DNA of 52,657 bases. Source: Planctomyces sp. Its GTDB lineage: Bacteria; Planctomycetota; Planctomycetia; Planctomycetales; Planctomycetaceae. Positions within the stretch are counted from its first letter, which is position 1. Each line of letters starts with the position of its first letter. Below are positions 26,872 through 36,700 of the stretch, in pieces. The stretch lies in contig SXKJ01000364.1 of NCBI GenBank assembly GCA_005778115.1, positions 1-52,657 of the forward strand, read 5' to 3'. The notes below the pieces were generated by a model that saw nothing but the letters and a program-made list of their open reading frames with translations, searched no databases and was not told where the DNA came from. The position numbers were made by a program, and so were the translations under genes.

Positions 26872-26962
26872 GTCGGGTGTTCGGTTCTTCGAAATTGGCG
26901 GGACGTAGCGTGATTCGCGAACCAGCTCAATCTCGCCAATTCCGAAGAACCGAACACCCGAC
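26872..26962. repeat. Long inverted repeat in the reductase/phospholipase divergent region
   Basis: GTCGGGTGTTCGGTTCTTCG then AATTGGCG is mirrored by CGCCAATT then CGAAGAACCGAACACCCGAC, about 30 of 32 positions matching, with a 27-base spacer. It fills the shared promoter area of two divergent genes. It could be a regulator site or another mobile palindrome. Confidence 0.72.
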
Positions 26963-26994
26963 CCTGGTTTGAACCTGCTGGGAGTTATTCGTCA

Positions 26995-29310
26995 ATGGAA
27001 TCGACATTGAGTGCCGCTTCGCCGGAGGAGCTGGTCCGGTTGGTCGCCGAGACCTCGCTGTTTCGCGACGTGGATCGAGCGGCATTGGATGCAATCAAGG
27101 ATCAATTGGAGTGGGTCGCTCTCGAGGACGGCGAGGATCTGTTTCGTGAAGGGGACATGGTCGACGCGCTCTATGTCGTCGCCGAAGGGTGGCTCGAAGT
27201 CACGAAGGAACAGGAGAACCTGGATGGCGCCCCAACCAATGATCGACTGGTTGTCTCGCGGCTGGCTCCCCCCTCGACGATTGGAGAAATGCAGATCCTC
27301 ACGGGAGGGAAACGGACCGCGACAGTCACCGCGTCACTTCCCAGCGGTCTCGTCCGATTTCCGAAGCCAGCGTTTGACCAGTTAATGGCCCAGGATCGAC
27401 GGATCGTCGAGGAGCTTACAAAGACGATCATGCCGCGATTGTTTCGCGACCAGATGGTGGGGGTGTTGCCGAAGCTGTTTGGGGAACTCGATAAAGCGAT
27501 GGTCCGCGATCTGGAGCAAAAGATGACCTGGCTGTGTCTGCCGCGCGGACAGGTGCTTTGTCGTCAGGGGGACGTGTCGGACAGCTTCTATATCGTGATC
27601 AGTGGTCGCTTACAGGTCGTCATTCAAGATGCCCACGGAATTTCACGGCAGGTGGCGGAGGTGTCGCAGGGGGAATCGATTGGTGAAATGGGGGTCTGCA
27701 CCGGTCAGCCTCGTTCGGCAACGATTATCGCGTCGCGGGATTCGGAACTGGTGCAATTCTCGAAAGAAAAATACGACGACTTCACCACTCGCTATCCGCA
27801 ACTGATGCGGCACCTCATGAAGTTGTTGATCGGGCGTTTGCAGCGAGTCAGCCAGGGAACGAAATCCAACTTTCTCAGTTCGAACATTCTGTTGGCTCCG
27901 GCCAGCAATGACGCTCCGATGGACGAGTTTGCCCAGCGCTTGTTTGTGGCGCTTTGCGAAATGCACTCCAGCAGCGGGCCTGGCATGGAGCCTTGTTTGC
28001 TGCTGACCAGTCGCGAAGTAGAAGGACTAATGAGCGTGCCGGGAATCGCTCAGGCAAGAGGGGACGAGCCGAATGATCTGCGTCTGCGCTCGTGGCTCAG
28101 CCAGCAGGAGCAGCGCTACAAGGTCATTCTGTTTCAAGCCGATCCAACGGTGACGAATTGGACGAAGCGCTGCATCCGCAGTACGGATGAGATCATCTAT
28201 GTCGCGGAGCCCAAACATGCCTCGCCGGGGACGGCCGTCGCGCAGGAGATTCACGATCAGGAGAAGCTCCATCAGACCCGCCGCCGCCGCGCCTTGATGC
28301 TCTTGCACGACGATGACACCGTGCGGCCCTCGAATACCAAACGCTGGCTGAAGGCCCTCCATTTGGAAACGGTTGGTTCCGATCGGCAGACGGGCGCACG
28401 ACATTTTCACTTGCGCCGCAGCAGCGACAGCGACTACCAACGCATCGCGCGGTATGTGTCGAATCGAGAAGTCGGCTTGGCCTTGAGCGGCGGCGGAGCG
28501 CGCGGGTTCGCTCACGTCGGCTGCATTCATGCCATGCAAGAACTGAATATCCCGATCGACATGATCGGCGGCGTCAGCATGGGGAGCTTGGTCTCGGCCG
28601 CCTATGCGTTCGATCCCGCACGCTTCGACGACACGATTCGAGCCATCAAATCGCAGTTGAAAGGTGTGCTGTTCGATCTGACTCCGCCGGTGGTCTCGTT
28701 TGCCCGTGGGCGTCGCTTCGATCAACGCTTGCAAGGCTGGTTCGGAGACTTGGCCATTGAAGACCTGTGGGTTCCGTATTTCTGCGTCGCGAGCAATCTG
28801 ACGAAAGCCAACATCGAGGTCTTTGACACCGACGCCCTGTGGTGGGCCGTGCGTGCCAGTGGCACGTTGCCGGGCCTGACCGCTCCGCAGATTCGTGACG
28901 GCTGCTTGTTGTTTGACGGCTGCCTGCTGGACAACTTGCCGATGGACGTGATGCGCGAACGGATCGGCTCTTCAAAAGTGATCGCGGTCGATGTGGTTCC
29001 GCCTCAAGACTTGAAAGTGGAAGTCACGGAACTTCAGAGTCCATCGGGCTGGTGGTTGCTGTGGAAGAAGCTCACACGAATCGGCCCCAAGGTCGAGCTG
29101 CCAAACATCGTCTCGATCATGCAGCGCGCCTCCGAATTGGGAAGCGTCTACGGCCGGCAGAAGCTGATCGAGAGCCGGCTGGCGGACATTTACCTGCAAC
29201 CGCCGGTCGATGACATTTTCGTCGCCGACTTCAAAAAGGTGGATGATGCGGCCCGGATCGGCTACGAGCACAGCAAAGACCGGCTGGCCGAATGGTGGGC
29301 CAAAGGCTAA
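26995..29310 (+). CDS. NTE-like patatin phospholipase with two cNMP-binding domains
   Basis: 771 residues. Two cyclic-nucleotide-binding domains occupy about 15-135 and 160-290 (LFREGDMVDALYVVAEGWLEV; RQGDVSDSFYIVISGRLQV; GEMGVCTGQPRSATI). A middle region follows with ILFQADPTVTNWTKRCIR, as in neuropathy-target-esterase proteins. The patatin domain has the oxyanion GGGARG near 499, nucleophile GVSMGS near 528 and catalytic Asp in FDGCLLDN near 641, where Cys takes the usual Gly/Ala place. The family hydrolyses phospholipids and lysophospholipids at the membrane. Control by cyclic nucleotide is possible. In this context it could release the fatty acid used by the oxidative enzymes nearby; that is inference. 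Confidence 0.9.
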   Translation: MESTLSAASPEELVRLVAETSLFRDVDRAALDAIKDQLEWVALEDGEDLFREGDMVDALYVVAEGWLEVTKEQENLDGAPTNDRLVVSRLAPPSTIGEMQILTGGKRTATVTASLPSGLVRFPKPAFDQLMAQDRRIVEELTKTIMPRLFRDQMVGVLPKLFGELDKAMVRDLEQKMTWLCLPRGQVLCRQGDVSDSFYIVISGRLQVVIQDAHGISRQVAEVSQGESIGEMGVCTGQPRSATIIASRDSELVQFSKEKYDDFTTRYPQLMRHLMKLLIGRLQRVSQGTKSNFLSSNILLAPASNDAPMDEFAQRLFVALCEMHSSSGPGMEPCLLLTSREVEGLMSVPGIAQARGDEPNDLRLRSWLSQQEQRYKVILFQADPTVTNWTKRCIRSTDEIIYVAEPKHASPGTAVAQEIHDQEKLHQTRRRRALMLLHDDDTVRPSNTKRWLKALHLETVGSDRQTGARHFHLRRSSDSDYQRIARYVSNREVGLALSGGGARGFAHVGCIHAMQELNIPIDMIGGVSMGSLVSAAYAFDPARFDDTIRAIKSQLKGVLFDLTPPVVSFARGRRFDQRLQGWFGDLAIEDLWVPYFCVASNLTKANIEVFDTDALWWAVRASGTLPGLTAPQIRDGCLLFDGCLLDNLPMDVMRERIGSSKVIAVDVVPPQDLKVEVTELQSPSGWWLLWKKLTRIGPKVELPNIVSIMQRASELGSVYGRQKLIESRLADIYLQPPVDDIFVADFKKVDDAARIGYEHSKDRLAEWWAKG

Positions 29311-29369
29311 TCGTCATATCTCCCTAAAGTGGGCGTGGCCCGTAATCAAATGTCTGACGAGTCGAGCAT

Positions 29370-29460
29370 TGAAACTTGAGAATTGGAAAATGAGAGGAAG
29401 CGACATCCACAGTTTTCAATCTCCAATTTCCAATCCTCAATTTTCAATTCCCTCAAACAT
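29370..29460. repeat. Low-complexity CAATTTCCAATC-type repeat
   Basis: TTGAGAATTGGAAAATGAG is loosely mirrored by CTCCAATTTCCAATCCTCAA with further CAATTTTCAATTCCCTC units. The pattern resembles the short CAAATCTCAAATC stretch that encodes LEIANLNSQISNP in the PKS FAAL domain at about 17524-17572. Nothing else is seen between the phospholipase and TVP38-like genes. Confidence 0.5.
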
Positions 29461-29526
29461 GCCTGCAAAAAACATGCATGTTTTGGACAAAGACTCTACG
29501 CAGTGAGTCTGTTGAATCATCAGCCC

Positions 29527-30252
29527 ATGACATCCACGCACGACACATCAAAGAGTTCAGACGATCGAGCGGATCGTTGGCGCTTGAGCGTGGCCGTCCT
29601 GTTGGCGGTGGCAATCGCTGCCCTGGCCACGGTCTATCGCAACGAGTTGAGCCTGACGCATCTCGTGCAGTACGAGGACTCGCTGCGGAAACTCCACGAC
29701 GAACAGCCGATGCTGGTCTTCGCCAGTGTGTTTGGCGTGTTTGTGGCGGTGACAGCGTTGTCGCTGCCGTTGTCTACGGCGTTGACGGTGGTTTGCGGTT
29801 GGTACTTTCCGTTTTGGCGAGCGGTGGTGCTGGTCAGCTTTGCGTCGACGGCCGGTGCCACCGTGGCGTTTTGGCTCTCGCGGTATCTGTTGCGCGACGT
29901 TGTGCGGCATCGATTCGGAGGACGGCTGACACGAATCAATCAATCGTTGGAACGGGACGGTGCGTTTTACTTGTTCTCGCTGCGTCTAGTGCCGGTGATT
30001 CCGTTCTTTGTTCTCAACCCGGCGATGGGACTGACGCCGATCCGTGCACGCACGTTTTGGTGGGTCAGTCAGCTCGGCATTTTGCCGGTGAACCTGGTCT
30101 GGGTGGCTGTCGGCGCGTCGGCTCCGAGTCTGCGCGTGCTCGATGAAGAAGGTTTGTCGGGCCTGCCAACGACCCAGATTGCAGTCGCATTCACTCTGCT
30201 GGGGTTGCTGCTGTTGGCGATCAAAAAATGGTTCAGGTCGATCGCCCGGTAA
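29527..30252 (+). CDS. TVP38/TMEM64 (VTT domain) membrane protein
   Basis: About 241 residues with several transmembrane helices. The VTT/SNARE-associated signature is visible: ALSLPLSTALTVVCGWYFPFW, FASTAGATVAFWLSRYLLRD, then LRLVPVIPFFVLNPAMGLTPI. The family is thought to move lipids or small molecules across membranes and is related to DedA, a copy of which lies at 45.3 kb. I start at the ATG opening MTSTHDTSKSS; the longer track ORF reads through the low-complexity repeat. It lies on the same strand between the phospholipase and the P450. A lipid-flipping role in the same system is inference. Confidence 0.85.
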   Translation: MTSTHDTSKSSDDRADRWRLSVAVLLAVAIAALATVYRNELSLTHLVQYEDSLRKLHDEQPMLVFASVFGVFVAVTALSLPLSTALTVVCGWYFPFWRAVVLVSFASTAGATVAFWLSRYLLRDVVRHRFGGRLTRINQSLERDGAFYLFSLRLVPVIPFFVLNPAMGLTPIRARTFWWVSQLGILPVNLVWVAVGASAPSLRVLDEEGLSGLPTTQIAVAFTLLGLLLLAIKKWFRSIAR

Positions 30253-30305
30253 GAGCCGCGCCGAGCAGTCTGATATCTGAAACGGGGAAATTGTTGTCGA
30301 CGCAT

Positions 30306-30370
30306 CAGCACGACGCGCGAGCGAGTGGTTTTCCAGAATCACCACTCGCTCGCGCGTCGTGCTGGTTTTT
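30306..30370 (+). terminator. Perfect 24-bp palindrome with T-tract after the TVP38-like gene
   Basis: CAGCACGACGCGCGAGCGAG is mirrored exactly by CTCGCTCGCGCGTCGTGCTG with an 11-base loop, followed by GTTTTTGTT. It reads as an intrinsic terminator. The same family, with slight changes, is at 38358-38431. The rest of the 305-bp gap to the P450 shows nothing clear. Confidence 0.72.
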
Positions 30371-30557
30371 GTTACGCCGTCACAACGGATACGGCGCGAC
30401 AAAACCGCTTGCTCTGGATAAGCGCGCGGCGAATCGCAAATTGACTCTCCGTTCTTTACACAATCACTGGACGTAATTTCGTCGCGTCTACGCATCATTC
30501 CTCCGGCCTTGAAGCCCCGCGTTCCCCGGCAGAACGGGGCGAAGGAAAGTGTTTTCC

Positions 30558-31934
30558 ATGCTTTTTGAGAAAATCTTCGCGAGAACCGTCGCACCGTTTG
30601 CCGGTCTGCCCGGACCAAAGCCCCTCTTTCCGATTGGCAATCTGCTGGACTTTCTTGGCAAGTCCACCCGGCCGTGGGAGGTCATGGCCAGTTACGGCGA
30701 GCGTTTTGGCAGCATGAGCGTCATGTGGATGCTCAACCAGCCGGCGATTGTGCTGAATGATGCGCGGCTGATTACCGAGGTGCTCTGCACTCGGACGAAG
30801 GATTTCTACAAGGACGAGCCGTGCGGGGCGCTCATCCCAGTGCTGACTCGGTCCAGCCCAAACATCAACAACGGTGCCGAGTGGACGCGAACCCGAACGC
30901 AGAGTCCGCTGACTCAGCCTTGGATCGGCGAATGGCGGCGAGCTCAGATGCCGGCGCTGAGAAGCGTCTTGCGACGCTGGGGCGAGCGGATGGCGTCTGT
31001 TACGGATCGTGAGGCCGTGCCGCTTCAAAACGAATTGCAGCGGATCACGTTCGACTGCTTTTCTGTCGCGACCATGGGCAGTGAACTCTCCGATGCCGCC
31101 TATGCCGACTTCATGTCGCTGGCGTCACAGGGAAGCAAACGCATGTTGACGCCTCGTCGGCCGAGTCCCGATCTCAATTCGCGTGGCCAGGAGACTCGCA
31201 AGCGATTCCTGAGAGTTTTGCGAGACCGCTATGACGCGGCAGTGGCGAGTCCGAGGCCCGCCTCGTTCGATCTGCTGTCGATGGCAATGCGTCAGAACAC
31301 GCTATTGCCGCCGGATGAGTTATCGGCAGAGATGGGCAACGTGTTTTACGGCGGCTGCTTCTCCGTCCCCAGCACGATTGTCTCTACGCTGTATCTGCTG
31401 ACTCAGCATCCCAACGAATCACAGAAACTGAAAGCGGCCGTTCTTCAGCTGGATGACGACTGCGATCTGGAAGCATTGAATGACTGCAAGCCGCTGGATT
31501 ATGCGTTGCGAGAAGCCATGCGATTGCTACCGGCGGTGCCGATGTTCGGCCGGCGCGTGCTGCCAACCGCGGCGACGGAAGTCGGAGGATGTTTGTTGCC
31601 GCCGAATACCAGCATCTGGTTGGTGAATTGGCTGCTGCAACGATCGGGTCCGCATTGGGACCGTCCGCTGGACTTCTTGCCCGATCGTTGGGGAGGGGGC
31701 GTTGCGGAAGCGAACCCGTTGGGGAGCGAATACTTTTTCCCCGAAGGCCGCGGCCCTCGCATCTGTCTGGGAGCTGAGTACTCGATCTTTTACATGAAGC
31801 TGGTGCTGGCCACGTTGCTTCGCCGCTGGGACGTTGAGTGCGGCCAAGGGCAGCCGTATGACGCGGACCAGAAATTCTTCTTCGGCGTGCGCATGCCAAT
31901 GGGCCTACGAGCGCGGCTTCGCCGCCGGGCGTAG
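30558..31934 (+). CDS. Cytochrome P450 lacking the I-helix acid-alcohol pair
   Basis: About 458 residues. The N-terminus has the proline-rich LPGPKPLFPIGNLL. The K-helix ExxR is in LREAMRLLP, and the haem-ligand loop FPEGRGPRICLG puts the axial Cys near 403. In the I helix, where oxygen-activating P450s have AGxDTT, this protein reads GGCFSVPST at the same distance from the following QHP. The acid is Phe and the Thr is Ser. P450s without this pair (CYP74, CYP152, prostacyclin synthase) use peroxides rather than O2 plus reductase, and no redox partner is nearby. The start is either the ATG at 30558 or GTG at 30549 just after AAGGAA. The stop TAG lies in a palindromic element. Confidence 0.9.
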   Translation: MLFEKIFARTVAPFAGLPGPKPLFPIGNLLDFLGKSTRPWEVMASYGERFGSMSVMWMLNQPAIVLNDARLITEVLCTRTKDFYKDEPCGALIPVLTRSSPNINNGAEWTRTRTQSPLTQPWIGEWRRAQMPALRSVLRRWGERMASVTDREAVPLQNELQRITFDCFSVATMGSELSDAAYADFMSLASQGSKRMLTPRRPSPDLNSRGQETRKRFLRVLRDRYDAAVASPRPASFDLLSMAMRQNTLLPPDELSAEMGNVFYGGCFSVPSTIVSTLYLLTQHPNESQKLKAAVLQLDDDCDLEALNDCKPLDYALREAMRLLPAVPMFGRRVLPTAATEVGGCLLPPNTSIWLVNWLLQRSGPHWDRPLDFLPDRWGGGVAEANPLGSEYFFPEGRGPRICLGAEYSIFYMKLVLATLLRRWDVECGQGQPYDADQKFFFGVRMPMGLRARLRRRA

Positions 31935-31994
31935 GACGGGCACTCCTGCCCGTCGGCTTTTCGTCTATCAGACGGGCAAGAGTGCCCGTCCTAC
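31931..31994. terminator. GTAGGACGGGCACTC-family palindrome between convergent P450 and cytochrome genes
   Basis: GTAGGACGGGCACTCCTGCC is mirrored by GGGCAAGAGTGCCCGTCCTAC. The left arm contains the P450 stop codon. The same family is in frame inside the PKS at 19742-19800. It is probably a bidirectional terminator here. Confidence 0.7.
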
Positions 31995-32001
31995 GAGTTG
32001 C

Positions 32002-33675
32002 TCACAGCGTCTTGAGGTACTCCAGCAACGCCGCGCGTTCGTCGTCGGTGATCTTGGTGCCGTAGAGATGTCCGGCGTTGGATTGGCCTGGCACCGACGT
32101 GTCGAACTTGGTGCTCCCTTCGGCGGGAGCCGTCTGATAGCCAACGCGAGCGGGATCGAATTGGCGATTGCCGGTTTGGAATGTCTTCGCCCGCTTCTCC
32201 GGCGGCAGCCGCAGATCGTGCAGGCTGGCGATCGAGCCGTTATGCAGGTACGGAGCCGTTGCCCAGATGCCGGCCAACGGGGCGGCGCGGTAGACGAGCA
32301 GGCTCTTCACCAGTTCATTCACCTCGGTGTCATTCTTAGGCAATGTCGGCATCTCGCGATGCCCCAGCATCGATACGAGTTCGTCCGGCGTGGGCTTGAG
32401 TTCTTGAAGACCTGACATTGTGAAGTTGGCCAGCAAGCCAAGGAACATGACGGCGGCAGGAACGTCCGATTTACCCTCGTAGGCGCTTCCCTTAAACATC
32501 GGCGCGAGAATGCCCGTGCTCGCGGTACGCTCGACAAAGTAGACGGCGTAGGTCGGATCGGTGCCGACTTCCTGGAACGGTACGAGAGTGACTTTGATGA
32601 ATTGCTTTCCGTATATGTTCGGTTCGGTTTGTGGATAGGGCGGACGGTTCGAGTGACATTTGGCGCAGCTTTCCCGCTCGAAGATCTTGGCACCTTTGTC
32701 GGCCTTGGCACGGTCGATGGCTGCGAAGATGGACTCTGGCCATTTTGGAGGTTGGAGGTCCATGAGCGTGTCGTACATCTTGTCGAGTTCTTTCAAATCC
32801 GCAGTGGTTTCGAATTTGAGACCGTTCGCCACGGGTGTGACTTTCGTCCTTCCGAACACTCCGATGACTTCGCCAACGCGACGCATCGCCATGTTGTGAA
32901 CCGCGCCGTTCCAAAGGACTCGATCTTCCTGTTGTGTCAGCCAGATCGCGGGATAACTGACCGGCATGTTGGGGACGCGATAGTTGTCCTTGTTGCCGGC
33001 TGAGGTGGCGTTGGTGGCATTCATCAGCGTGTTGAGCGCGTCGAAGCATCCCGGCCCTGTTGGGTTCGCAGATCGGTTCCGCGCGGCCCAGTCGGTCATC
33101 GCGATCGCGTACTGACTGAGCTGCGTTTTGAGCTCAGCCGCGGACTTCTCCGAGTATTGGTTGGCGAGCACTCGCTTGGCGAAGCGATCAAATTTCTCCG
33201 GCTGTGCCAACGTGAATCGGAGCGCGTCGGTCAGCGCCTGTTGCCAGCCGGTCAGATCGACGAGGTTTGGTCCGCCGTCGATGCGGATGCGTTTCTCTTT
33301 GCTATGAACCTGCGCGGTATGGCAAGCCGCGCAGGTCAGACCGGTTCAAATGACGCCATCCGGCGCGCGGCCGTTCGCGAAGCCGACGGGGAATCCATCG
33401 GGATTCGACTTGTTGACCGGGTTTCGCAGGAAGCCATACGACTCAAGAAAATCATCGTCGCGAAACAGCTTCTGCGAGTGTGCCTGTTCGAGTGCGAGAA
33501 ACCAGCGATGCGGCAGGACTTGAGAGCCTTGCGGCCGGTAGTAGTAGTTCTGCCGGTCCGCGTCCTTCAAACCTTGGTCGAGGTAGATGACGTCGTCGCC
33601 AAAGCTGAGCGAGGGCAAGGCCAATGCGGTGCTAACGATGCTCAACAACCAACAACACAGAGACCAAGTTTTCAT
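32002..33675 (-). pseudogene. Di-haem c-type cytochrome, RoxA/cytochrome-c-peroxidase-like, in-frame TGA at codon 110
   Basis: About 557 codons. A signal peptide (MKTWSLCCWLLSIVSTALALPSLSFGDD) follows AAGGA. The first haem site CAACH sits near 115-119 and the second CAKCH near 336. The C-terminus has GIWATAPYLHNGSIASLHDL, GNRQFDP and FDTSVPGQSNAGHLYGT, as in the RoxA-like di-haem proteins. These are periplasmic oxygenases or peroxidases; Pseudomonas di-haem relatives are reported to dioxygenate oleic acid. At 33346-33348 the frame reads GVI-TGA-TGLTCAACH; a TGG Trp codon is the likely ancestor. The frame continues open on both sides. If translation restarts at the track ORF start it would lose both the signal peptide and the first haem. 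Confidence 0.78.
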
Positions 33676-33692
33676 CGGGGTTCCTTTTCGTC

Positions 33693-33757
33693 GTAGCACA
33701 GGCGGCTCGCCTGTGGCTCTTCAGGGATGATTCCAGCAGGCGAGCCGCCTGCTCTAC
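33693..33757. repeat. GTAGCACAGGCGGCTCGCC-family palindrome
   Basis: GTAGCACAGGCGGCTCGCCTG is mirrored by CAGGCGAGCCGCCTGCTCTAC. The right CTAC contains the stop codon of the first tandem kinase. A short perfect relative is in frame in bioA at 51055-51077. Confidence 0.72.
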
Positions 33758-36700
33758 GCCAGTTGTTCCAGGAGTATCTTCGCGGCGACCAGATCCGTGG
33801 TGTCGAAGCCTTCGGTGAACCATTGATAGCACTGTTGCAACTCGCGCACAGATTTGTCGTCTCGCTGGTTGCGGTTTTTGAAACGGCAAAGGCTGGTGAG
33901 TGCTTTCAATTCCCAAGACTTCGAGTTGCGGCGACGGGCTAAGTCGATGGCCTCGCGGAAGCATTCTTCGGCGGCGGCCGCATCGGCAGCAGGTCGGCCA
34001 GCGAGGATTTCTCCGCGCAGGCGGAGTAGCTCTGCTTCCAAGTAGAGTTCATTGTGCTCGCGCGAGATGCGTAAGCCGGTCTCGGCTTCAACGAGCGCTT
34101 GATCGAAGTCTAGCAATTGCAGATGCGCTTCCGTGAGACTTACCTGGCCGTAGCACATGTGGAGTTCGGCACCGGTGGCGCGAAACGCTTGCATGCCTAA
34201 TCGGCAGTTTTCGATCGATTCCTTGTAGCGGCCCTGGAGATTCCACAAGTGCGACTGCGCCACGCGGCCTGTGGCGGCCCAAAACACAAAGGACTGCTCG
34301 ACGGTAATTTTCAGAGTCCGTTGCACGAGAGGCTCCATCTCGGCCGCGTCGCCGCAAAAGCCAATCACCCATGAGGCGTGATTCGTGCCGTGGACCAGCG
34401 AAAACGGATCGTTGAGTCCCTCGGCGATCCGGACCGCCTCGCGAGTGAGTTGGCGTGCCTGGTCTGGATAACCCAAGGCCCAGCGCGCATGGGCCGCACA
34501 GACGCGATGCGTGATGGCCGAGTTTTGTCCGGTATGTGGAGCCAAGGCTTTGCAGCGATCGAGATCCTCGTACGGCCGAGCCAGCTCAAAGTGCTTCCAC
34601 GACTCCGCGAAGTTGCCGCGATGGACCTGGGAACAAATCGGTGCGTAATGAGCCTCCATCAGTAACCCCGGGTCGCCGGTTTGCTCGGCCAAGTCGAGCA
34701 ACTGCTGGCCCAATGTGACGGACGCATCCAATTGATCGAGGATCAGGCTGCGAGCCCACATGCCCCACGAGATGAAGAACAGCGCACCCACATTGTTGAG
34801 CCGGATCGCCAGTTCGCGTGCGCGTTCCAGGACTTGCCCCGGCTCGTCATGCGCGTAACCTCGCGCCGCGAGCAACACCGTCGCCAGCGGTCCTTGCAGG
34901 CCGAGTTCGCAGCCGTCGCGCTCGGGAGATTCGGGGAGAGCCGCAACCGCCTGGAGTCCTTTGCGAAAATGTTCGATCGCACCGAGATTCGCAAATCCGG
35001 CTTGAGCCTTCTGTCCCGCCTTCAGCCAATAATCAACAGCGCGTCGTGTCGCCCCCGCCTCGGTCAAGTGGTGCGCGAGCAACTCGGGTTGCGCCTCCGC
35101 GGTCTTCGGGAATTGTTGTTCGAGCACTTCGGCGATGCGGAGATGACACGTTTGGCGTTTCTTCGTGAGCATCGAACGATACGCAGCGTCCTGCAACAGC
35201 GCGTGTTTGAAGATGTAACCTGCCGCCGTCCCTTGTCCTTTTTGAAACAGGATTTCGGCTTTGACCAGCTTGTCGAGTTCGAGTTGCAGTTGGTCTTCAG
35301 GCAACGAGCAAGCCGCGGCCAGCAGACGGAATCCGAACTCGCGACCGATCGTCGCGGCAATCTGGATGACTTTGCGATCAGCAGCCATCCGATCGAGCCG
35401 CGACAGCAGCAGATCCTGCAACGTTGCCGGGATGACATTCAGCAACGTCGCGGTATCAGTCCCTGCATCAGCGCGATCCAGGATGCCCGACTCGACGATG
35501 ACGGCGGTGAAATCTTCGATGAACAGCGGGATGCCGTCAGTGCGCTCGATGACTTGTTGCAGAATCGCTTCGGGAATTTCGCGACGGTGCGTGCGCTTGC
35601 GCATCATCTCACCGACCTGTCGCTTGGTCAGGCGATTCAACGCGATCTGAGTTTGATGCGGCTTGCTCTTCCACGGCGTCTCGAACTCCGGGCGAAAAGT
35701 CAGCACGCTCAACATGCGGCCGCTTTCAAATTGCGAGACATGCTTTTCGAGCAGTTCCAAGGTTGAGGCATCGATCCAGTGCAAGTCTTCGACGATGAAG
35801 AGCGCGGGGCTGACCTCCGCCAGGTTCCTGAGCCAGGCCAACAACAATTCTTCGGTCACCTCTTTCAGCTTTTGTGGCGACAACGCCAGCGCTGGAAAAC
35901 GGGCGTCGGTCGGCACGCTCAGGATTCCGCCGAGCAGCGCGACATTCTCGGGCGATTCGAGTTTCAGTTCGCGCAGATACCTTACCAAGGATTCCAGCCG
36001 CTCGGTGGCCGAGAGGTTTTCCAGGTCGAGCAACCGCGAGAAGAACTCCACGATCGGGAAATAGCTGGTCCCTTGGTGATACTGCGAACAACGCAGCTCA
36101 ATAACCGCCACTCGTTCCGCGTCATCGCGCAGGACATGCTCACGCAGTTCGCGGATCAGCCGAGACTTTCCTAGTCCGGCGTCGCCGATTAACAGCACAA
36201 TCTGCCCCAGCTCTTCCTGAGCCTGCTCCCAGCGATCCTTCAGCACGCTGAGTTCCGTGTCGCGGCCAACCAGCGGTGTCAGATTGCCCGGATCGACGAG
36301 CTCGACCCGATTCCGTGACGCGGCTTCCTTAACGACCTTGAACATTTCGACGGGCTGCAGGATGCCGCGCACGTTCTGAGTCCCCAGCGACTCGCAGTCG
36401 AAATACAACGCGACTCGCTGGTGCGTCGTCGCACTGATCGAAATGGTCCCCGGCATGGCAATCGTGTTCAGTCGAGTGGCGGTGTTGCGCGCATCGCCGA
36501 CCAAAGAGACCCTGAAATCTTGCGAACCACCGAGTTGCTCGGCGACGGCTTCTCCCGAATGGACAACGACCCACGCCTGGCTTGCCGATGGCAAGTCGGT
36601 GTGGTTTGTTCCGCCGGCCGCGAGTTCTCGCATGACTTGCAGAGCCACACGCACCGCCCGTTGAGGCGCGTCTTCAAACGCTTGCGGAAAACCAAAGCAC

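Noticed and set aside
34681-35766. 361-residue plus-strand ORF opposite the first tandem kinase
   Set aside because: It overlaps the ATPase and TPR coding region on the other strand and has low-complexity shadow composition.
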